A stretch of 64,000 nucleotides of DNA from Erythrocercus mccallii. Taxonomy: Eukaryota > Chordata > Aves > Passeriformes > Dicruridae. Positions 47,001 to 58,741 of the stretch are shown here, piece by piece. The stretch spans positions 1,568,620 through 1,632,619 of the forward strand of contig VZRG01000029.1 of assembly GCA_013397435.1 (NCBI GenBank), read 5' to 3'. The position numbers and the translations under genes were made by a program. Each line of letters opens with the position of its first letter. Position 1 is the first letter of the stretch. The notes under the pieces were generated by a model. The model searched no databases. It saw only the letters and a list, made by a program, of their open reading frames with translations, and was not told the DNA's origin.

Positions 47001-50000
47001 CTAGCAGCACCTCAAATAACTACAGAGACTGAAAACTAGTTCATGACATCTGGGCAATTGCATGCTAAATTCTAACCAGCCAGTGCCTTTTGTCTAAAGT
47101 GAGCAATAGATCAGTAAGACAAAATCAAGCCATTATCTGTGCTGTGATTTATTGCCTTTATTACTGCCTGGTTGTATCATTCTGTTTTCTATGATGTTTA
47201 GAGTCAGGGAATAAGGGAATACAAAGAAAGCAACAACGCTATATTTGATTTTATGTTCGGATATTACACAGCGCAAAGAGAATGTTTTAAAATTTCCTTC
47301 TCCTGCCAATGCCAAATAAAAATTGCCTGATGAAAGAAGATTAGCAAATGCTGTGTTTAACAACTGATTACCAAATGCAGAACACACAAAACACTTTGTA
47401 TGTCTAAAAGTTGGAAATAGGTGTTATAAGAAATAAGTAAATGTAAAGCTCTAGTTATCACTTGAAACCAAGGCAAAATAATACAGCAACCCCCTATAGG
47501 GTCTGGGAGTGATCACATCTGTCCTGACAGAATTTATTTGGTTTATCTTCATGTGGAAACCATGAAATGTTTGAATAGGTTGTTTATTTTCCTGATTGGA
47601 AGCTAATACAGTTGAAGATGCTTGGTTTCAGTTTGAACATTCTAGATACTGTTTTATGGAGAAAGGGATGCTATATTTTGTCCTTAGCTGTTACCTGAAT
47701 TCATTGCACATCTGCATATAACTCTCTAAATCTATTAATTTCTCCTTTTCTTGGCTTCATGTTGTTTGCCTGCAAAGAATGGTCAGATACTAGGAAACAG
47801 CTAAAAGTGGTAGTGAAGCTGGATGCTATGAGTCAGAGTCTGGCCATTAACTGCATTGTTTCATACCTACTTCATAGCTCTTTCCGCTTTCTTTTGAGAC
47901 CAACCTAGTTAGTTTATAACATTTTAGGGAAGATACCTGTCATTGTGCATGCATAAAAGGGCCTGTCTGACTTCTGCTTGCTGTGTAAGCAGTGAATAGA
48001 GTGGCCATCATCATGGCTGAATTACTGGTCAATTTTTTTTTCCAGGCTTAGAAGTGAAACGTATTAGTGAAATAGTTGTCTTACTTAGAACAGTCAGGAG
48101 AGATTTTATTTATACATATTTTTTAAAGTTGTCATTTTCAGCTGAGAACATTCTAGCACCGGATGAGAAGTGTTCAGGAGTATAATTCTAATACCTTTCT
48201 GAGCTATCTTTGCTTCTAATGAAAGTGTTGCCCTAAAGTCAATCCATTCCAAATGCAGCTTTCCATACTATGTGCATAGATGGTAATTAGTTCCTGGGTT
48301 ATCTGAGGCTTACTAAACTGCATCCTCAGACCATAAAACCTGTAAAAAGCAGGAATTCATATGTCAGACTTGTGAATTGGACCTAAAAATGTGTTACCAA
48401 GATACCAGCAATTGAGAAGAGCTTCTTACTAGAAGCAACTTGCTAGAATTTGCCTTGCCTTCTGGATAGCAGTCTAAAATGTACAGTTCAATAAAAAACC
48501 ATGGCATATGCTTTGATATGTTTTGACAAGCACTGAAAAAACCTGAGACTTTTCTGAATGAAAGGACACAGAACTCCTTACTCCTTCTCTTCCCTTTTAT
48601 TACTTCTGCTTTTCTTTTTTTCCTATATGTGAAAAATGAAAATATAGTAAAGAAAAATGCAGAAGGTTAGGGAAGCCTTTTTCTAGTTCTCTAACCGAAT
48701 CAAAATAAAATAAAACCTATAAAATATTTAGAGGTCCATGAAAATTGGAAATCACTTATTTTACAAAACATAGGACAAACACAAACAAATGGAAGGTTAG
48801 AGGTGGGTAGTTAGAATATTTCATCCTACTTGGGTTGATACACTTCTATTTCACTTTGGTTTTTTTGGGTTTTTTTCACCTCACTTTTATAAAATAACAG
48901 TCAAATAGCAGAACAAATTATTGCCTGAAACAAAAGCATCTCACTCCATTTCTTGGCTTAAAATAAAGTAAAAAAATCTTCACCTTCCTGTGACTTTTCT
49001 AATCTTGAAATAACATGTTTCAAGGAAACAAAATTCTTTATTTTAGTTGTCCCATCTCTACTTCTAAGAGCAGAGAGAGATAAGTGAGTGTTTTGTCTAA
49101 GTGGCTATCTGAGGATCTTGCTGTCAAAAGTAAGAAGCTTAGAAGCCTTTAATTTACAGAGGGAAACTGGATATTTGAAAAAGCAAGCACTGTCCAGTTT
49201 TAACACCATTCTGGATATTGGTAGGACATTAGCACCTTGGATTCAGGTCAGCTTTTTCACACTGATTTCATTTTCGGTCATTTTACATTACTCAAGGGTA
49301 GCTCACTTGAAAAGATAAATCATCCTGAAGTACTCTGATTCAAAGAATAGTGATAGAACCAACATTGTCATATAGTCTTAATTTTTATATAAATTGGTGC
49401 AATCATAATATGCTGTTTTCAAGTCTCTTATTGGACTATTTATCACCTTCTAAATAATCGCTAATTTCTGCCAAGTTCTTATAAAAAGTCTCAATCAACT
49501 AAATGAATCAAATCTGCTCATTCCAGTGAACCCCTGACTAGTGGAGAGTTAAGGAGGAGGAAACAGGTTCTTTAGTGGATCCAGGTTTATTTTTTTGGCT
49601 TTGCGAGCTCTCTGACTTTCACAACTTATTAGCATCAAATAAAAATCAAAAGCATCAGATTGCAATAGTAACAAAAAATAATAGCTGTGAAAGCAGAATG
49701 CAGGCAAAATTGGTCCATTTTTCCTATACAGTCCAAATAAAATCTGCCCAACTAACTACTTTGAATCCTCTACTGTTTTGATCTTTTTGGAGACTAAATT
49801 GCATGATCTTTATGATTTTATTTTGCTTTGTGCAATAATCCATACTAATAAACTCTATACAGAAGCATATTTGGGCATATATGCCAGTAATTTCAGAGAA
49901 CCCGTAACAGATTTGGCAGCGGAGATTCTGCTTTTCAGAACGGTATGTGTGTGGATAAATGTTTTCCTCTTGGCTCAGACGGTCTTTGGAATGTAAATAA

Positions 50001-53000
50001 TTTTTGGGTAACTGTTGTTAAAAGGGAGCTGTGCTGCTAGCTTAATTGCTAAGAAACAAGCTAGGGTTGATACCCTTCAAAATTCTGCTGAATGCCTACC
50101 TGTTTGAAGGAAAACTCAAAAAAACAGGTGTTGTGCCTTTAGTCCAAAATGTGGTCCTTTGGAAGAAGGATGTGAAAATGTATGCCTATCAAGTATATTA
50201 TCAAATGGACAGATTACAAGTATAGTGGAAATAAAATGCCATGAGGGATGGCAGGCACACACCCTCCCCAGTCCAGGAAGGGCACACATGTTCTAAAGAA
50301 ATGGTATAATGGTCTGGGAGAGAGGGTAAAGATGGAAAGGAGGGACCATCTGTACATTCTCCCAAACTCTCATTACTTCATTTGTTAAGGATCTGGATTA
50401 TTAGAAATTGCTTATGTGAACTGTAGAACAAATATTTTGTAGGGAGAGTGGGAAATGGGAGAAGAACCTTGGGTTTGTATGACATTATCTGCAATTAGTA
50501 ATTGTCTTCTTTTACCTCTTTCTAGCCCAGATGCTCTGATTTCTAGTCTTTAGACAAGTCCTTGCAGGCGGATTATTTCTTTGTAGTTTGGTGACAAGGT
50601 CATGGAATCGTGGTCAGATACACAGGCATATGGTAACCTTATTTCCTCAGTGGTCATGAGTTGCTGAATCAATGATTTAAGCCTATATGTGGTGTTGGAT
50701 TTTCTGTCCTGAATTACAGGTGAGACATTGCTATTGTTAATATTCATTAGCATAAGTTTTCTTCTTTGAAATTTTTATGAAGTTGTCAAAATTGCAGGTT
50801 CAGCTAATGTTGTATTAATGCCAGGCAAGAATGCTGTATGACTGTTCTCCAGCATCATTTCCCTATTACAGCTAATGCAGTCCATCTCACTGAAACCAAA
50901 AAGCTATTGCCAGTACAGCTCTTAAATTATTCTCAAACTGCCAGCTGTGCCATTTGCCTTTGATCCTTTCTTTCATGGTAATTGTCATACTGAAAGGTAA
51001 AACTAAAATATATTCTGTACCAAGAGCCACCTTTTCATACTTCTGGAGGATATTTGTCCTCATGAGATTGCTGTAGATTTTACATACTAATAGAAGTCTT
51101 CTCTGTGTGCTATTGCTGCCATCAAGTGCAATTATATAATTATGCATGTGTAACTATTCAGGTACAGTAATGTTTAACTAATGCCAGCTCTCTGGAGCTC
51201 CAGCATTTTCTTACTGCTTAATTTAAAAATAACACTTAGCATTACATGAAACACATGAAACACCTCATTGTTTTATTTTAATGGGAGCTAAAAATTGAAA
51301 AATTCTGGTTGAATATGTACTTTGAAGTATGTTGCTGACCAGACGAATAGATTGCCTTGTTAGTAGATGAAATTTGGTAGTTTAGTGACTTGCTTTCATG
51401 GTTTTATTTACTCTCCCTGATAAGATAATTGAAAAAAACTGTGGAGTCATCAGTGTAAACAAATTTTTCCAGCAGGGAAAACAATTATATTTACCTAAAG
51501 TGTGTTGTTACGTGCAAAGAGAAATACCTCCAAGATGTTCTTCTGACCAATGTGGTTTAAAAATTCTTTCCAAATATGAATTTTTTAAATTACATCTGAT
51601 TCATGATATTTAGCAAGGAAAATACTTTTAAATTGTTTATTTAGTGCTTTAGGAATCTCATTTAAAACATTTGTGTGGTTTTGATCTTTGATGTACTAAG
51701 GAGGTCCTGAAGCATCATGCTGTCCATTGACTTTACAGTAGTAAATAAGGATTTTATTATACTAATGAGAGGCTGTTCCGCAAGTAGCAAAGCACTTCGT
51801 CACTACATTCTCTGCTTGCAATGTTCTACTTAAGGATAAATATTTTCATTATTATCTCTGAAGTCAAACTAGTTGGCATCTAGGCACTCTAACAGTTGTA
51901 CAGGTTTCTATCAAGTTTCACAACAAAGCAATGATCCTGTTTCCAGGTATGTACAATGTAAATGTGAGATGAAAGGCAGCAGATGAAAATATACAAATTT
52001 TAGACCAATAGACAATATTACTACCAGTCAGAAAGCATATGTCTAAAAATTGAGCATGTTCGCAGTAAAAGATGCCAGAAGTAGCTCAGGGAAGAGAGAT
52101 GTGCTGAAAACATCCTTCAAATGTTGAAAACTGTCTTACTTTTGAAAAGAGAGCTAATGGAAATATACATAGAAAGTAATCACTTATCCAAAGGGACAGT
52201 CTAAGACCCATTTATTTCAGTAGCACTGTGGGTGAACATCAGTGATTTGTAAAGGTTTTGGTAGAGAGGTGCTGCATTGGAGATACGAGAAGACAAAGGA
52301 GAATGAGAATTCTAGATCCATGAATGATTATCTCTGGTGTGTTAGAAAAGAATCTGTGGATGTGGATATGGGGAGTCTCAAGTAAGGCAGGATTTGAAGA
52401 TGACATATAAACAGTGATGATATCCAGAGTTATGGGAAAAGGAGAGAAGATTTATATGAAAATAGATGAGATAAATAATATAAAGTATATTTAACCTAAT
52501 CTAACACTCAAACACAACAATATTGGGACAGATGGAATTTCTATGGTGGGGTGAGGGGGATGAGACTTGAAGAAAACAGTGGGATCTGCATATAGATGAT
52601 AGAATTTGTGCTGGGATTAATAATATCTAGAGAAGCACAGAACGAGGAAAAAGCTTGCACAAGAATAGTGTATCTGAGCTACACAAGATGGCATAAAAAC
52701 TTGATGTTACTTCATAATGGCTTAAAATAAATACTATAAAATATCTACAAATAGATCTTTTTGAATAAAAGCAAAAATTATAGAAATCTATTTAATTAAA
52801 GAAAACTGTTCAGATGCACAACAGAAGAATAGATTTATCCTTTTATTCATGGTGGTGAAACTTTTTGTTTTCTTGAATACATGGAAGTTAAATTTTCTGG
52901 AAACTGGGACCAAGCACATGCCCTGATATGCAGCAGTAGAGTGCTCTAGCACCACAGACTTCACTATTGTCAGAGAGGATTTATCTGTGACAAAGTGATT

Positions 53001-56000
53001 GTTCAGCCACCAATGTCTTCTGCAAGAGCGGAAATGGATTGTGGTGTTGAGAAATCAGTAAAAAATGTTTATGACATATCAAGAGCTAGAAGAATTAAAG
53101 ATGAGCTAAATAGGATTTAAATATTTGCCATTAACGGTCCTGTCTGATGCATGCAAAAACTTATGGATTCTTCCCTTTAATCTGTGCAAAACGTTATTAG
53201 CTCTCTTAATATGGAAAAGGGCCCTCTGAAATAAACCTTAATAAACAAAAACATTTCTAGAAAGAAGGAATTAATTAATTCCATAGAAAATCTGAAGTAA
53301 TATATGGACAACAATAAAGAAGGATTTCAGGAGAGAACTTCAAATAACTGAAGTGATAGTGAGACGTAAGGACACTGGAAAACTCTAGGAGGTGAAGAGA
53401 TGAAGAAAAGTAGAGTGATGAAGTTATGTAAAAAGATGTAATACAATGAAAGGAAGGAAAAGAGAAAGCAACATGGTTTATCAGGTAAATAAAAATATTA
53501 TGGAAAAAATACGATTATTATTGTAATAAATGGTATTGCTATCACTTGTTTCTAGGAATCAAAAGTTAATATCTATTCACTAAAATGTTCTCATATAGTT
53601 CTAAAAGGTGAAAACGGGTGAAATGAAAGTTCAAATCAACACAAATGCTTGAGAAGTCTCGTAACAGAAAGTTTGGTGCCATTTTGAAAAAGTAAATAGC
53701 ATCCTGAAGTGAGATAATATGAGTTGTTGGGCTTTTTCTAAAAGAGAGAGAATGAAGATGTATAGTGAACTATTTATGGTGAAAGTGGTAAACACTCCCT
53801 TTGAAAATATTTTCATTTTTTAACAGTTTTAAAACTCTACATGGTTTGGGACTATTCTGGATGATCTACTGCACATGAGGGAATGGCTCTAAAGTTTCAC
53901 TATGATTTTTTCACTATGATTGCTACTATTTTTTTTTTTGCTTTAATTTTTTTACTTAATATATGCATGCATTTTCAGGAGTAGAGGACATTTCACATTG
54001 GTGTACATTTTATAGAATATAGAATCAACAAGAAATTACTACTTTCTTGAAAAGCAGTGCAATGGGAAAAGTCTTAGATAACTATAGCATCTACTGTGAA
54101 GTTTTGTATTTGATATTGCTATTTAAAATAGCTATAGTACATACTTTGTGTGTGAGTGAAAAACATAACTTGGAAATGTTTACCTCTGACTGATCTATTT
54201 TAAGTAAAAGACATATATTGTTTAGGTGCTAGTGAGAAGTGTGAATATTGTGATTGGCTGCTGCACAGAAACTTTCAGACAGGTAGTATGTGGAGAGCAA
54301 ATGAATTGCTACTGTGTAAGTTTAAAACTGTAGATGCAAAAGCTAAAATAATATTTAACTATATGTGGTATAATGAATCTTTATTGGCAACTGGCATTCA
54401 CAGACTATTTGAAAGGCGGTATTGGCCAGACACAAGTTATTTGGCAGAGATCTTGCCTAGTATATATTTGCAGAGCATGTCTGCATAAGGATGCTGGCAG
54501 CTTTATCCTGATTTCTATTCCAGGTGACAAATTTCTATGCAAGCATATGAGTGATCAAATATTTTCCACTGGAATCTGGACACTGTAAAATTTCTGAAGC
54601 TGAGTAGAAAAATTGAAGGATTTGCTTAAATTATAATAGTCTCTGCATACCATGGTGAGGGCAAAATATTTCCACTTGGACAACATCAGGGTGAACAGTG
54701 CAGAATTGAACTAAACATTTTTCTGGAATACTGACTGTATTTTGTTGTCACTTCTCAGTGGCATCTTCTCCTAACCTAGAAGCTGTGATCACTGTACTCT
54801 TCAATTAATCTGCATGAAAATTAAGCATTGGAAAGTACTAGTGCACCAACAGCAAAGAAGGCTGTTCAAACCAGATGGAAGCTATACCATAATCCCATTA
54901 GCTTCTTTTTTTGTTGTTGTTGGGTTTTTTTTGTTGTTCTGATGCAAAGCCAATTAAAAAAAAGAATAGTTTCCTTTAGTATATTTGTCTTTCCTGGAGC
55001 AATTACAATTGCTAAACTTTACTAAACTATATAAATGTGGAGGCTCTCCTTGTGACAGGTTGTTTAAATTTACAACTAAAGCTAGCATTTCCATCTCCAG
55101 TAAAAACCAAACAGACATTTAATTATGGTGCGTGACATTTCTGACTAAAATAGAGCCAACAAATCCTGTCAGACAACCCTCATTGTTCATGGATTTTGAA
55201 CAAATTGGGGATCTGTGAATTTATAGCCAGGTTTTTCTCTACTATTGTTTAAAATAGCACACATGGAAAACACGCCATGGGTGTGTTGTAATTCAGCTTT
55301 AATGATGTAACACTTGGTTTCAGTCAGTCGTTGGAGGATTGCAGTAACACTGGTTTAGTGCTTCAGACGTTGCATGTTCCGTAGCAATTATAGTCCAGCT
55401 TTCAATAATGGCTGTTGGCGGGGTATCCGCAAGTGAAGTCATAGCAATTTGGAGAAAGAGCTAATAAAAATACACCTGCCTTGTAGTGGAAAACGAGCCT
55501 TTAATATCTTTGCTTTGAAGTTGAATGAAGCCCACAGCATTAACTGAAAGATACCAGTATTATGATGCAGTAATCCACTCCCCCAGGGGAAGTAAGGGGA
55601 TTGAAATATGAAAGGCTACTATTTTCTAGTCACATAATTTTAGTCACCATAACATGAAGGAAAAATGGAAATAACAAGGTGAGAATAAAAACTGGAAGGA
55701 TTGTTAGCTCTAAAATTAGGAAATATGCAAAGCAATCCCAAACCATAATTCAGGGATGCTACATCTTAAATGATACATAATGATTCAGTTGTTAGTTTTA
55801 ATGCAATTCCTTGCTTAAATATATCAAAAGATACTTTTTGTTGAAACACTATATGGACTATTAGAACAGCATTTATGGAAAAGATTTTTTATTGTTTTCA
55901 GACAAGTTCTCAGCTCTGTATTCTGGATGACTAACTTTTTGACAAGATTTTCACTCAGCCACTGACTGTTTACAGCCCTTAATAATGCTCTGTTTTCGTG

Positions 56001-56841
56001 ACCAAAAGGTCTAGGATGAATTCTTTTTTCTTTTTGTTATGTTTTCTTTTCTTTTCTGTCCTGATTTACTTCATATGTTTTGAATTCTTCATTTTAGGAA
56101 GCATTAGTGGTTACCTCCTTGTGGCATATACAGTCAAGCTATGTGTCTTTCTAGGGCAGTTCCTAGAAAGTGCAGTAGTTATATGCATTTACAAACTTCT
56201 GTTTGGAAGAAGTGTAACAAAGTATATTTTCAATAAATGATGGGGGAAAATGGAACCTCCTTAACTGCTTCTAAAATGAGAATTGCAACTTGGAGGATCC
56301 ATTCCTGCCTATTGCTAAATTAGTGACTTCTTGGGCAAATGACGGAATCTTTCTTTGTGTTGGTTTAACTGAGTGGAAAATGAATCCAAGAATGCCCAGA
56401 TTCTAATGCATTTATTATTTATTGTTACTCTGATAGCAAAGAGGCTCTAGAATTACCCTATCAAAGGGGCTTAAGCAATTGGAAGTTATGCTGTCAAAGG
56501 AAACCAGTTCCTTTCATCCTTCGTTTGTCTTTTTTCTGCACAAAACTGTTGCCTGTTGTCATGTAGATGGCTGTACTGTGGTGAACATGCCTAAAGAATC
56601 TTCAAGTCAGCCATGTATAATTAGACCTCAGCTTAGGCTCACAGTTGTTCAGTGTGATATAGTATGCAGCTGTTTCGCAATCACTATTGTTGAAATTAAA
56701 ATCCAAACTGCAAAAAAAATTGTATGAGTATATAAACAAATGGGTCTCCTATTGCAGTAAGAGTGACTAAGAAATGAAAATGATTGGTGTATTCTTGGCA
56801 CAACAAGATTAATCAGGAGATCAGCAGAGCTACTTCCATAT

Positions 56842-56921
56842 TAATCATTAAATATCATTAAATATAATTTAAAATAATAAATCATAATCAAATGATAATT
56901 AAATCATTAAATATAATTTAT
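56842..56921. repeat. AT-rich direct repeats, ATCATTAAATATAATTTA
   Basis: An AT-only-like stretch containing two exact 18-base copies of atcattaaatataattta at 56854-56871 and 56903-56920, with degenerate related units between them. Confidence 0.85.
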
Positions 56922-57259
56922 GAAAAAAAAATCTAGAACATTTTGTCAGGAATTATTTTGCAACTTGGAGAGCAGCTCAGGAGCTCACAGGATACAAATC
57001 CTACAATTGGACCTCCAGTTTCAGCTGTGTTAGAGGTTCCTCTTAAAATAACCAGAATCTGTATACCTTCAGGGCTGGATGTTGCCTCTCATCCTCATCC
57101 TCATACTCGCCAACAGTGTAGGGTCCTCTAAGTGGAGAACAGAAAGATAAAGGGCGCTTAACCCCATGCTGGTCTGATCAAACACCATTCCCTGCTAACA
57201 CAGGAAGAAACATTCATCAAAGGGATATCACTTGAGAATGATGCTACAAAAACATGCAG

Positions 57260-57313
57260 ACATGCTTAACTTCACGTTAATAGGACTATTTAGATGCATG
57301 AAGTTAAGCATGT
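57260..57313. repeat. Perfect 15-bp inverted repeat, possible ancient MITE
   Basis: The arms acatgcttaacttca (57260-57274) and tgaagttaagcatgt (57299-57313) are exact reverse complements around a 24-base spacer that includes 'aataggactatttag'. The arrangement resembles palindromic, non-autonomous repeats abundant in turtle and crocodile genomes (CATGCTTAA.. arms around a GGGACTA-like centre). This is recalled, not searched; family name unknown. Confidence 0.6.
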
Positions 57314-58356
57314 GTTTTAAATCTTTGCCGGATTGTAGTCTGTATTTCACTTTCTACTAACCTGAGCCTTTATGCAGGGCAGTTACCTTACTGGTCTGAA
57401 ATGCCAAAAATTCTCTCAGCCTATGAAGGAGATTTTATATGTCTGAATTCAGTTCTAGATCATCCCTGTTTGTCATAGGTTTTTAATCTTGCTGTGTCTG
57501 TGGTTTCTATTTTTTGTTTAGGGTTAGCAGTACGTTTTTAAAAATTTCAAATAACTTTTATAGACTTGCTACTTTTTCATACCAAGTATATATAATTGCA
57601 GTTCAAATAAAAACCCCAAATAATTATTCTTTTTTATTAAAAATACTATCAATAATGATACAGGCTTCTAACTTTTCTACTAGTTTCTACTCTTAAATGA
57701 GGCTTTAACTTTCTCTCAACATTGATATAAAAATAACTAAGGGAATTATCTGTTTTAATGATTTCTGTTTTATCATTTTGGGAGGAAGTGAGTGAACCTG
57801 TGCTGTGATTGGAAGATTTCCTATTAAGTGTTCAATTTAGTAAAAAGAATGTAGAGAAATACTGAATCAGAGCAAAATATTTAGGCTCTGGAACACAGTG
57901 AGCTTTTAAGTAAATACAGTGTTGAATCCTGGAGCTAAATTTAAATACACTCTTCAGTCAGTGCTAGTCACAAAAAGTTTTGTTTTGCTGGGTAAACCAC
58001 ATATATCAGGAAGCTGAGTTTGTTCCTACAAACTTCATACTACTGTCACTACGTATTTTCCTACTGTTCTTTTCTTTGTAAAATTCAAATGTGTAATTTG
58101 CATCACTACTCTGAAAGTAATTTGCTATTGTTTCTTGACACCTGCCAGCACTGGTATTCATTTCAAGCTGTAAAACACTACTTTGAAATAAATATTGGGA
58201 AACTCATTAAATGTTGTCAGCTGTGTCATCTGTGTGAACATAAAATAAGTATTTCTGGATTCTGTTTTCTACTAAAAAATGAGCAAAAATCTTTGTGAAT
58301 GCTTTTCTGTACTTAAAAATTATTTTCTTCAGTTAAGTCCCCTGATTTTTATCAGT

Positions 58357-58360
<4 letters not shown>

Positions 58361-58403
<43 letters not shown>

Positions 58404-58404
58404 A
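58361..58404. repeat. (CA)n microsatellite
   Basis: An uninterrupted run of 19 CA units followed by GACACA. Perfect dinucleotide repeats of this length are usually length-variable between individuals. Confidence 0.97.
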
Positions 58405-58678
58405 GTTTTTCCATGTGTTTCTTTGAGAAGCATGTACAGTTTCTGGTTTTATACTTAGGAAATTCAGTATCCAATTAAGGGATTAAGTGGGCCAAGTGAG
58501 ACAAGAACTCTGAAAGTGAAGTTCCCCTATCCTCCATTATTTCCAGGCTGAGACAAAAACTAAATTTAAATGAACTTAAAGGCTGCTTAAACATCATAGA
58601 GCCTAGGTTCTCACCCTGACTGGTTCTGGATAACTCCCAGTTGTTTCAGATGAAGGGAGTGTAATATCCAGGGAAATA

Positions 58679-58741
58679 ATTTTTTATATTATATAAAATA
58701 GAAAATTTTTTATATATTTATGTTATATAATATATATATTT
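58679..58741. repeat. AT-rich low-complexity tract
   Basis: About 60 bases almost entirely of A and T, with alternating TATA blocks and partial self-complementarity. Confidence 0.85.

Noticed and set aside
52330..52400. Reading containing WIWGVSSKAG, considered as the missing AGMO terminal exon
   Set aside because: No AG acceptor with a pyrimidine tract, upstream residues do not match the expected FSICIAF-type helix, and no fitting stop context.
53625..53645. tRNA B-box-like word (agttcaaatcaa)
   Set aside because: No A-box, no cloverleaf arms and no terminator at the right spacing.
56060..56240. Hydrophobic frame after ttcattttag, considered as an alternative last exon
   Set aside because: A plausible acceptor, but the sequence has no similarity to the AGMO C-terminus; probably a T-rich intron frame.
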